From NCBI GenBank assembly GCA_020860985.1, contig JAJBTG010000250.1:1-5083 (forward strand): a stretch of 5,083 bases of DNA. Direction: 5' to 3'. Positions within the stretch are counted from its first letter, which is position 1, and each line of letters opens with the position of its first letter. The stretch comes from Oscillospiraceae bacterium. GTDB lineage: Bacteria > Bacillota > Clostridia > UBA1381. The translations under genes were made by a program, and so were the position numbers. The notes below the pieces were generated by a model. The model ran no database searches and was not told where the DNA came from. It saw only the letters and a program-made list of their open reading frames with translations. Below, in pieces: positions 1 through 5,083 of this stretch.

Positions 1-1
1 A

Positions 2-1333
2 TATAATATGGGAGCGGAGGTTTCCGTTTATTTGGTATGCGGAAATAAATTTACGGGTGACGCTTTAATAAATTTTGAAATTATCACAAAAATGGATATT
101 AATATCGAAATTATCGCGGACACCGAAAATCTGAAATATATAATAAAATCGCACGACATTATAGTGGACGCAATATTCGGCACCGGAATCCACGGAACTG
201 TGCGCGGAATAAGCTACGATGTTATCGAGGAAATAAACTCGAACGCAAAATATGTTCTGTCGGTCGATGTTCCGAGCGGGATAAATTCGGACAGCGGTGA
301 AATCTGCGGCGTATGCGTAAGAGCCGACAAGACCGTCACCTTTGCCGCTTACAAAATCGGTATGCTCATGTTCCCCGCCGCGGATTTTGTCGGCGAGGTT
401 AAGGTCACTGACATCTCCATTCCGCAATATATTATTGACGGTGAGAACCTACAGGTAAATGTTATCGATGATGAATTTGTAAGAAAAAATTTTCCCAAGC
501 GCAAAAACAATTCGCAAAAGGGCGATTACGGCAAGGTTCTCGTTATCGCAGGCTCAAAGGGAATGACGGGCGCGGCGTATCTGTCCGCGCAGACGGCGGT
601 TTCAGCCGGAAGCGGACTTGTATTTTTGGCTGTCCCCGATTCGCTTAACTCCATCCTTGAAGCGAAAACCACCGAGGTTATGACCGTTCCCCTACCCGAC
701 CGCGGCGGGCGGCTTATATCTGACGCTATCGGCGATATTCTCGAAAAATCGGATAAGTCCGACGCGGTTCTGATAGGCCCCGGACTGGGAGGCTCCGAGG
801 ATATTCCCGAAATTCTCGAAGCTCTGCTTGAACATTCCAAATCACCCATAGTCGTTGACGCGGACGGTATCAATGCGGCGGCGAAAAATATGGATATGCT
901 TTCAAAAAGCTCGTGCAGTCTGATTTTCACTCCTCATACCGTTGAAATGTCGCGCCTTACGGGACTTGACAGGGACTATATCGAGGAGAACAGATTAATC
1001 GTTTCAAAGGAATTTGCCGAGGAATACGGCTCCGTCGTTATTTTAAAAGGACACCATACCATTGTAACGGCTCCGGACGGAACGCAATATATTAATACTA
1101 CAGGCAACTCAGGCTTAGCCACCGGCGGCAGCGGCGATGTCCTTGCGGGGCTTACCGTATCGCTCATCGCAAGGGGCGCGGAGGACGTAAAGGCAGCTGC
1201 AATGGCTGTATACATACACGGCAGAGCGGGCGATATTGCGGCGAAAAAGCTCGGTGAGGATTCCGTCACCGCATCGGAGGTTATGAAAGCAATTCCCGCC
1301 GCCATATGCCAAATATTACAGCTGGATATGTGA
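2..1333 (+). CDS. nnr: Bifunctional NAD(P)H-hydrate epimerase / ADP-dependent NAD(P)HX dehydratase, 5' truncated by window
   Basis: Repairs hydrated NADH and NADPH in the cytoplasm: the N-terminal YjeF_N domain epimerises R- and S-NAD(P)HX, and the C-terminal ribokinase-like domain dehydrates S-NAD(P)HX using ADP. Numbering from the first ATG (position 8), residues 1-155 are the epimerase, with DAIFGTG (54-60, conserved Asp54) and DVPSGI (87-92). Residues about 165-438 are the dehydratase, with KGDYGKVLVIAG (171-182), IGPGLG (256-261), DADGIN (284-289), a TPHxxE motif (308-313), LKGHHT (346-351) and GGSGD (373-377, presumed catalytic Asp377). The frame is open to the left edge (Tyr-Asn precede Met), and the dinucleotide-binding start of the epimerase domain is missing. 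The ATG at 8 is therefore internal, and some 50-60 residues lie outside the window, judging from the usual length of about 500. It ends 34 bp before alr on the same strand. TPHTVE differs from the usual TPHPGE, but His310 and Glu313 are kept. Family assignment is very secure. Confidence 0.96.
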   Translation, partial: YNMGAEVSVYLVCGNKFTGDALINFEIITKMDINIEIIADTENLKYIIKSHDIIVDAIFGTGIHGTVRGISYDVIEEINSNAKYVLSVDVPSGINSDSGEICGVCVRADKTVTFAAYKIGMLMFPAADFVGEVKVTDISIPQYIIDGENLQVNVIDDEFVRKNFPKRKNNSQKGDYGKVLVIAGSKGMTGAAYLSAQTAVSAGSGLVFLAVPDSLNSILEAKTTEVMTVPLPDRGGRLISDAIGDILEKSDKSDAVLIGPGLGGSEDIPEILEALLEHSKSPIVVDADGINAAAKNMDMLSKSSCSLIFTPHTVEMSRLTGLDRDYIEENRLIVSKEFAEEYGSVVILKGHHTIVTAPDGTQYINTTGNSGLATGGSGDVLAGLTVSLIARGAEDVKAAAMAVYIHGRAGDIAAKKLGEDSVTASEVMKAIPAAICQILQLDM

Positions 1334-1367
1334 TTGAATTTATGATATTATATAGGAGGTTAAGGTT

Positions 1368-2525
1368 ATGGAAAGACGCGCATGGGCGGAGGTCGATCTT
1401 GACGCGATTACCCACAACATTCAGGAGATAAGAAAGATAACAAATCCGAACGCGCAGATTATGGCGGTCGTTAAAGCCGACGCATACGGGCACGGATTTT
1501 TGGAGGTGGCAAAAACCTTGCTTGAAAACGGCGCTGACCGTCTTGCGGTCGCTGTTTTGCAGGAGGGTAAGCAGCTCCGCAGCAGGGGGGTTGATGTGCC
1601 GATTCTCATTCTCGGAGCGTCAAGCGAGGAGAGCATCGAGGATCTCATTAACTTCAATATAACTCCGAGTGTTTTCGATTATGAATTTGCCAAAGCGCTT
1701 TCATATGTAGCCGAAAAAAAAGAGAAGATTATTAAAATTCATATAAAAATCGACACCGGCATGAGCCGTATAGGCTTCGTCGCAACGGAGGACAATACGT
1801 CGATTGTCGATGAAATAGTAAAAATATCGAAGCTTCCGTATATAGAAATAGAGGGGATTTTTTCACATTTTGCAACATCGGATGAATCGGATAAGGAATA
1901 CACCCTTCTACAGTACAAACGCTTTACGGACGTTATCCAAAGGCTTGAGGAGAGGGGCATTAATATCCCGATTAAGCATATATGCAACAGAGCCGCTATT
2001 ATGATGTACCCCGAAATGCACTTGGATATGGTACGCCCCGGTGTTATTCTCTACGGAATGTACCCATCGGACGAGGTGGATAAATCGAGGCTTGACCTTA
2101 TTCCGGCAATGACTCTTAAGGCGCGCATAAGCCATGTTAAAGAGGTTGAGCCGGGCAGAGGGGTAAGCTACGGTAAGGATTACATAACCGATAAGGTGAC
2201 AAAAATCGCCACCGTTCCAATCGGTTATGCCGACGGATATATAAGAAGACTTGCAAAAAAAGGAAAAATGCTGGTCGGAGGGAAAACCGCTCCCATCATC
2301 GGAAGAATTTGTATGGATCAATGTATGATTGATATTACAAATGTCCATAATATCAATAAAGGTGATGAAGTAATTATCTTCGGCAGAGAGGGCGTCACGA
2401 TTGACGATCTCGCGCGTTGGCTCGAAACGATAAATTATGAGGTTTCGTGTCTTATAGGCAAGCGTATCCCAAGGATTTACACAAAAAACGGAGAGGCGGT
2501 GAAGGAATTAAATTACTTGCTGTAA
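1368..2525 (+). CDS. alr: Alanine racemase (PLP-dependent, fold type III)
   Basis: Interconverts L- and D-alanine, supplying D-Ala for peptidoglycan precursors. At 385 aa it has full family length. An N-terminal PLP TIM barrel holds the Schiff-base lysine Lys36 in VVKADAYGHG, with Tyr40. Lys127 in IKIDTGMSRIGF is the usual carbamylated-lysine position, and Arg134 lies in the same motif. His167 (SHFATSDE) and Arg223 (VRPGVILYG) follow. A C-terminal beta domain carries the second catalytic base Tyr268 in GVSYGKDY, and Cys315-Met316-Asp317 (ICMDQCMID). The ATG at 1368 is fixed by AGGAGG at 1354-1359, 8 nt upstream, and by the family's typical N-terminus (RRAWAEVDLDAI). It sits 34 bp after nnr and 55 bp before the antitoxin gene, so co-transcription is likely. 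No convincing promoter was seen in the gap. At the position of the PLP-phosphate-contacting Tyr354 of the Geobacillus enzyme, this protein has Lys365 (IGKRIPRIY). No frameshift or missing catalytic residue was seen. Confidence 0.98.
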   Translation: MERRAWAEVDLDAITHNIQEIRKITNPNAQIMAVVKADAYGHGFLEVAKTLLENGADRLAVAVLQEGKQLRSRGVDVPILILGASSEESIEDLINFNITPSVFDYEFAKALSYVAEKKEKIIKIHIKIDTGMSRIGFVATEDNTSIVDEIVKISKLPYIEIEGIFSHFATSDESDKEYTLLQYKRFTDVIQRLEERGINIPIKHICNRAAIMMYPEMHLDMVRPGVILYGMYPSDEVDKSRLDLIPAMTLKARISHVKEVEPGRGVSYGKDYITDKVTKIATVPIGYADGYIRRLAKKGKMLVGGKTAPIIGRICMDQCMIDITNVHNINKGDEVIIFGREGVTIDDLARWLETINYEVSCLIGKRIPRIYTKNGEAVKELNYLL

Positions 2526-2563
2526 TTATATACATCGGCGGTAAACCCGAGGCACAATAAATG

Positions 2564-2570
2564 AAAGGAG
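2564..2570 (+). promoter_or_regulatory. Ribosome binding site that fixes the TTG start of the mini-antitoxin gene
   Basis: AAAGGAG lies 10 nt upstream of the TTG at 2581 and is the only strong Shine-Dalgarno sequence in the 55-bp gap after alr. Reading upstream in the same frame reaches a TAA at 2542-2544, leaving at most 12 additional codons. A longer protein containing a DNA-binding domain is therefore not possible. The same bases lie inside a 4-codon ATG...TGA reading frame (2561-2575), which is probably incidental. Confidence 0.75.
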
Positions 2571-2580
2571 CCTGATTGCT

Positions 2581-2733
2581 TTGTCACACGCAACAAAAGC
2601 CGAATTAGAGCGTCAGCTTGAAAAAGGCTATAAAGAAATGGCGGAAATAAATCTCGAACTGGCACAAATGTGTTTGGAAGCGGATAACGAATGTCTTTCG
2701 CAATGTGAGGAAAAACTGACGGAGTGTGAATAA
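2581..2733 (+). CDS. Mini MazE/EndoAI-like antitoxin lacking the DNA-binding domain (50 aa)
   Basis: Probable antitoxin that inhibits the MazF RNase encoded immediately downstream. Translation from TTG gives 50 residues. Residues 16-25 (GYKEMAEINL) closely match, from memory, the segment GYMEMAKINL in the C-terminal, toxin-binding tail of B. subtilis EndoAI. The rest is an acidic, probably helical tail ending CEEKLTECE. The N-terminal ribbon-helix-helix domain of typical MazE/EndoAI proteins is absent: only about 15 residues precede the match, and an in-frame stop at 2542-2544 blocks extension. Four cysteines (31, 38, 42, 49) fall at 7-4-7 spacing. The start is set by AAAGGAG at 2564-2570. 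The stop is 3 bp before the mazF GTG, the tight spacing expected of a coupled toxin-antitoxin pair. Position between alr and mazF matches B. subtilis alrA-ndoAI-ndoA. That it is translated and is the antitoxin is inferred from context and partial similarity. Being short and TTG-started, automated annotation could easily miss it. Confidence 0.82.
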   Translation: MSHATKAELERQLEKGYKEMAEINLELAQMCLEADNECLSQCEEKLTECE

Positions 2734-2736
2734 AAA

Positions 2737-3087
2737 GTGATAGTGAAAAGAGGAGATATTTATTATGCCGATTTAAGTCCGGTTGTAGGAAGCGAGCAGG
2801 GCGGTGTCAGACCCGTTCTTATAGTCCAGAACGACGTCGGAAATAAGCATAGCCCGACCGTAATCGCGGCGGCAATAACAAGCCGAATAAACAAAGCGAA
2901 AATGCCGACGCATATCGAATTATCCGCAAAGGAGTACGGGCTTAACAAGGATTCTGTTATATTGCTTGAACAAATTCGGACAATTGACAAAAAACGATTA
3001 CGAGAGAAAATAGGCCGCATGGACTCTAAGCTTATGGCGGAGGTAGACATGGCCCTCGCTATAAGCTTCGGTCTGGGCGGTATTTAA
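2737..3087 (+). CDS. mazF: MazF/EndoA-type mRNA interferase (toxin)
   Basis: Ribosome-independent endoribonuclease of the MazF/PemK family. The B. subtilis orthologue EndoA (NdoA) cuts single-stranded RNA at UACAU, and the close similarity suggests the same or a related target here. The 116 residues equal EndoA in length. The N-terminus [20 protein letters not shown] (4-23) and the motif [17 protein letters not shown] are near-identical to EndoA as I recall it. Arg25 ([11 protein letters not shown]) and Thr48 (AAITS) occupy the known catalytic positions. The GTG at 2737 is chosen because it yields the family's MIVKRGD start; a second GTG at 2743 would remove three residues. A modest GGAG (2721-2724, 12 nt upstream) lies inside the antitoxin gene, suggesting toxin translation depends on antitoxin translation. 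The gene is intact, is the last of its operon, and is followed by stem-loops and a terminator. Confidence 0.96.
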   Translation: MIVKRGDIYYADLSPVVGSEQGGVRPVLIVQNDVGNKHSPTVIAAAITSRINKAKMPTHIELSAKEYGLNKDSVILLEQIRTIDKKRLREKIGRMDSKLMAEVDMALAISFGLGGI

Positions 3088-3093
3088 TAAATA

Positions 3094-3120
3094 TATGTAG
3101 CAAACCGTTTTGGCTACATA
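3094..3120 (+). other. Stem-loop just after mazF with a UACAU motif in its stem
   Basis: TATGTAGC (3094-3101) is perfectly complementary to GCTACATA (3113-3120), giving 8 bp. Bulging G3112 allows three further A-T pairs (3102-3104 with 3109-3111) closing a CCGT loop. No T-tract follows on the + strand, so it is not a terminator for mazF. The 3' arm contains TACAT (3115-3119), the recognition motif of B. subtilis EndoA. In the folded RNA this would be double-stranded and probably shielded. Possible roles are 3'-end protection of the mazF message or simply part of the stacked terminator region. No function is established. Confidence 0.6.
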
Positions 3121-3149
3121 AAAAGCGTGCAGAAATTTTATCTGCACGC
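3120..3149 (-). terminator. Rho-independent terminator for the ntpB-ntpD transcript
   Basis: GCGTGCAGA (3125-3133) pairs perfectly with TCTGCACGC (3141-3149) around a 7-nt loop. On the - strand the stem is followed by five T (complement of A 3120-3124), the arrangement of an intrinsic terminator. It lies about 55 nt beyond the ntpD stop codon. On the + strand the stem is followed by CGGAGC, so it should not stop + strand transcription. This is a clear structural call, with direction inferred from the T-tract and gene orientation. Confidence 0.85.
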
Positions 3150-3150
3150 C

Positions 3151-3173
3151 GGAGCAAGCTTAACGCTTGCTTC
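3151..3173. other. Stem-loop between the two convergent terminators
   Basis: GGAGCAAGC (3151-3159) pairs with GCTTGCTTC (3165-3173) as 9 bp, including one G-U pair in the + strand RNA, around the loop TTAAC. It has no T-tract on either side, so it is not a terminator by itself. It is separated by one base from each neighbouring stem, so three stems stack almost end to end. It may be shared RNA structure in both overlapping 3' ends. No function is recognised. Confidence 0.6.
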
Positions 3174-3205
3174 AGGCTGTCGATTTTTCATCGACAGCCT
3201 TTTTT
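3174..3205 (+). terminator. Rho-independent terminator for the nnr-alr-mazEF operon
   Basis: AGGCTGTCGAT (3174-3184) pairs perfectly with ATCGACAGCCT (3190-3200), an 11-bp GC-containing stem with a 5-nt loop. It is followed by six T (3200-3205), a textbook intrinsic terminator 87 bp after the mazF stop. The T-tract overlaps the ntpD stop codon (3204-3206) on the opposite strand. The - strand side of the stem has no T-tract, so ntpBD transcription should read through to the terminator at 3149-3120. Confidence 0.93.
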
Positions 3206-3821
3206 AATCTTCCTTTGTTCTTTTTATAATCTTCAATCTTGAATGTTCTTCCCTGTCCTTTTCCTCCAGAGCGTTCTGGATTTCCTTTGACAGATTCTCG
3301 TAAAGCGGAATTGTTATATTCTCAAGAGCGTTTGCACGCTTCTGCGTCTTTTTTATATTCATGGCAAGACGGTAAACGGCATTTTCTATTTCCGTCAGCT
3401 TGACCGTAAGATGCTTTACCTCATTGAATTTCATACACGCCTCGTCGAGTGCCGAGCTTGTTCCGTAAAAGCTGTAAATCGGGTGCTCGCCGGAATTGTC
3501 CGCGCATACAACAGGAATCTCAACTCCCATGACGCTCCTTAAATCAATCGAAACGCTGTTGTCGAACACAGCCGAATGAGCCAAATTCGCGACCGTGCTG
3601 ACTCCCATTATAAGGTTCGCGGATTCAAGCGCACGGTACGCGTCGGCAAAGGTTGTTTCGATTTTCTCCTCAACATCCTTTGCCTCCTCAATAAGCATCA
3701 TCATTTCGCGAATAAGAATATTACGCTTTTTATCAAGCATCTCATAGCCCTGCTTTGACAAACGCAGCGTGTTCTTCGCCATCATCAGATTGCCCTTCGT
3801 GGGCGCAAGATTTTTCTGCAT
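3204..3821 (-). CDS. ntpD: V-type ATP synthase/ATPase subunit D (central rotor shaft)
   Basis: Subunit D forms, with F, the central stalk that rotates inside the A3B3 head and couples ATP turnover to proton or sodium movement through the membrane ring. It is a peripheral cytoplasmic protein. The 205 residues match the family length. The conserved start APTKGNLMMAKNTLRL (6-21) and GYEMLDKKRNILI (25-37) begin the N-terminal coiled-coil arm, a less conserved middle lies at about 75-120, and the C-terminal arm contains RANALENITIP (162-172) and the charged tail EEKDREEHSRLKIIK. Two long antiparallel helices are expected. ATG at 3821 is supported by AAAGGAG (complement of 3827-3833) 5 nt upstream. 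It starts 30 bp after the ntpB stop, in the usual A-B-D order, and is last in the operon, with its terminator about 55 nt downstream. No signal peptide or membrane segment was seen. Confidence 0.96.
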   Translation of the reverse strand: MQKNLAPTKGNLMMAKNTLRLSKQGYEMLDKKRNILIREMMMLIEEAKDVEEKIETTFADAYRALESANLIMGVSTVANLAHSAVFDNSVSIDLRSVMGVEIPVVCADNSGEHPIYSFYGTSSALDEACMKFNEVKHLTVKLTEIENAVYRLAMNIKKTQKRANALENITIPLYENLSKEIQNALEEKDREEHSRLKIIKRTKED

Positions 3822-3851
3822 AACTGCTCCTTTCCACGCTTTAAATAATCA

Positions 3852-5083
3852 TTACGTTTCCTCAGCAGGCTTATAATACTTATCAAGAATGTCGTCGCTT
3901 ACGTGGTCAAGCTCGCTCTTCGGAAGCATTCCCAAAAGCTCCCATCCCAAATTGAGAGTTTCCTCAATGCTCCTGTTCTCTTCTCTGCCCTGCGACAAAA
4001 ATCTCGAGTCAAACTCCTTGCCGAAAGCTATATATTTCTTATCGATATCCGAAAGCTCATCCTCACCGATAACCGATGCCAAGCTCTTAGCGTCCTCAAC
4101 CTTTGAATACGCCGCGAAAAGCTGATTTGAAAGAGCGGGATGGTCCTCACGCGTAAATCCCTCGCCTATACCGTCCTTCATCAAACGCGACAATGATGGC
4201 AATAGCGAAAGGGGCGGATATACTCCGGTAAGGCTCAAGCCTCTGCCGAGAACAATCTGTCCCTCAGTGATGTATCCTGTCAAGTCCGGAACCGGATGGG
4301 TTATATCATCATTCGGCATCGTAAGTATAGGAACCTGGGTAACGGAGCCCTTTGCGTCCTTGATAATTCCGGCGCGCTCATACAGAGATGCAAGGTCGGA
4401 ATACAGGTATCCCGGGAATCCCTTACGCGACGGAATCTCGCCCTTGGATGATGAAACCTCTCTAAGCGCCTCCGCATACGAGGTCATATCCGTAAGTATG
4501 ACAAGAACGTGCATATCGTGCTTAAACGCCAAATATTCAGCCGCCGTAAGCGCGCATCGCGGCGTTATAATTCTCTCAACAACCGGGTCGTTTGAAAGAT
4601 TCAAAAACATTACAACCTTGCTCAGAACGCCGCTTTCCTCAAACGACTTTCTGAAATAATTCGCAACGTCGTGCTTAACGCCCATCGCGGCGAAAACTAT
4701 CGCGAATTTATCTCCGTTTTCATCTTCGCTGTCAACGACCTTTGCCTGTCTTGCAATCTGCACCGCAAGATTATCATGCGGCAGACCGTCGCCGGAGAAT
4801 ATCGGAAGCTTCTGACCTCTTATAAGCGTCGCAAGACAGTCGATTGATGAAATACCCGTCTGAATAAAGTTATTCGGATATTCACGCGATACGGGGTTAA
4901 TCGGCTGACCGTTTACATCCCGAACCTCGTCCGCAAAATAATTTCCCATACCGTCTATCGGACGGCCTACGCCGTCAAGAGTTCTTCCGAGCATTTCCTT
5001 TGAAAGCGGCAAACGCATCGGCTCACCCATAAATCTCGTTTTTGTGTTGGTAAGCGACAGTCCGGTGGTGCCCTCAAAAAGCT
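3852..5083 (-). CDS. ntpB: V-type ATP synthase/ATPase subunit B, 5' truncated by window
   Basis: Non-catalytic nucleotide-binding subunit that alternates with catalytic subunit A in the cytoplasmic A3B3 hexamer of the rotary V/A-type ATPase. The frame is open to the right edge: 17 residues ([17 protein letters not shown]) precede the Met at 5030, so that Met is internal and roughly 45-50 N-terminal residues lie outside. Numbering from that Met, [15 protein letters not shown] (13-27), [11 protein letters not shown] (76-86), [10 protein letters not shown] (212-221), [15 protein letters not shown] (251-265) and [15 protein letters not shown] (277-291) are all typical of subunit B. The position of the A-subunit P-loop carries FSGDGLPHD, not GxxGxGKT, which separates B from A. 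The usual PPID of the alpha/beta signature reads PPLS (272-275). It precedes ntpD by 30 bp. Whether the motor pumps protons or sodium cannot be told from B and D; the membrane subunits would show that. Confidence 0.97.
   Translation of the reverse strand, partial: LFEGTTGLSLTNTKTRFMGEPMRLPLSKEMLGRTLDGVGRPIDGMGNYFADEVRDVNGQPINPVSREYPNNFIQTGISSIDCLATLIRGQKLPIFSGDGLPHDNLAVQIARQAKVVDSEDENGDKFAIVFAAMGVKHDVANYFRKSFEESGVLSKVVMFLNLSNDPVVERIITPRCALTAAEYLAFKHDMHVLVILTDMTSYAEALREVSSSKGEIPSRKGFPGYLYSDLASLYERAGIIKDAKGSVTQVPILTMPNDDITHPVPDLTGYITEGQIVLGRGLSLTGVYPPLSLLPSLSRLMKDGIGEGFTREDHPALSNQLFAAYSKVEDAKSLASVIGEDELSDIDKKYIAFGKEFDSRFLSQGREENRSIEETLNLGWELLGMLPKSELDHVSDDILDKYYKPAEET

Noticed and set aside
8..10. 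ATG at 8 as the true start of nnr.
   Set aside because: The frame is open to the window edge, and the protein begins in the middle of the epimerase domain, after the nucleotide-binding loop. The real start must lie upstream.
1316..1346. Possible promoter before alr: TTACAG (1316-1321) and TATGAT (1341-1346).
   Set aside because: Spacing is 19 bp, the -35 box overlaps the end of nnr, there is no extended -10 TG, and AT-rich sequence makes such matches common. Operon read-through from nnr explains alr expression.
1115..1493. Open frames on the - strand opposite nnr and alr (also those around 65-427, 526-930, 1421-1657, 1739-2348 and 2763-3050).
   Set aside because: They are antisense to strongly conserved genes, have no recognisable protein families or ribosome binding sites, and arise from the codon bias of the real genes.
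2561..2575. Tiny ATG-AAA-GGA-GCC-TGA frame overlapping the antitoxin RBS, a possible leader peptide.
   Set aside because: It has only four codons and no ribosome binding site of its own, and its GGA codon is simply the Shine-Dalgarno sequence. Most likely coincidental.
2526..2580. Operator or independent promoter for mazEF in the alr-antitoxin gap.
   Set aside because: No clear inverted repeat or well-spaced -35/-10 pair was found in 55 bp, and the antitoxin lacks a DNA-binding domain to use an operator.
3151..3173. Middle stem-loop as a mobile-element end or attachment site.
   Set aside because: No transposase, flanking direct repeat or disrupted gene is nearby. It sits neatly between two convergent terminators and is better read as local RNA structure.
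3576..4659. Open frames on the + strand opposite ntpD and ntpB (3576-3758, 3889-4125, 3903-4106, 4267-4659).
   Set aside because: They lie entirely inside well-identified ATPase genes on the other strand and show no family features.

Overview
The window looks like ordinary chromosomal DNA from a low-to-moderate GC anaerobic Firmicute of the class Clostridia, possibly Oscillospiraceae/Ruminococcaceae-like. That is inferred from the gene content and protein character: a bifunctional NAD(P)HX-repair enzyme next to alanine racemase and a B. subtilis EndoA-type MazF, beside a V-type (Ntp) ATPase operon. No genus can be assigned by eye.

Layout. The left 3.1 kb is read on the + strand as a compact, probable operon. 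It holds a 5'-truncated nnr gene (NAD(P)HX epimerase plus dehydratase, up to 1333), alr (alanine racemase, 1368-2525), a 50-codon TTG-started gene resembling only the toxin-binding tail of a MazE/EndoAI antitoxin (2581-2733), and mazF/ndoA (2737-3087, GTG start, 3 bp after the antitoxin stop). The order alr - antitoxin - mazF matches B. subtilis alrA-ndoAI-ndoA. The right 1.9 kb is read on the - strand and is the distal end of a V-type ATPase operon: ntpB (5'-truncated by the window edge) followed by ntpD (3204-3821).

The two operons converge on about 115 bp (3088-3203) packed with four consecutive stem-loops. The last one on the + strand (stem 3174-3200, T-tract to 3205) is the terminator for nnr-alr-mazEF. 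The second (stem 3125-3149, with five T on the - strand) is the terminator for ntpBD. Each transcript must pass through the other's terminator stem, so the 3' ends should be complementary over roughly 85 nt. The + strand T-tract overlaps the ntpD stop codon.

How the genes fit together. Nnr repairs damaged nicotinamide cofactors, Alr supplies D-alanine for peptidoglycan, and MazEF is a stress-response RNase with its inhibitor. NtpB and NtpD are the nucleotide-binding stator-side subunit and the central rotor shaft of a rotary ATPase. The part most worth a second look is the antitoxin. It lacks any ribbon-helix-helix DNA-binding domain, has no room upstream for one, and carries four regularly spaced cysteines. 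UACAU, the cleavage motif known for B. subtilis EndoA, lies on either side of the mazEF pair but not within it. I saw no mobile element, CRISPR array, tRNA or rRNA. The longest stretch without a gene is the 116-bp convergent region.
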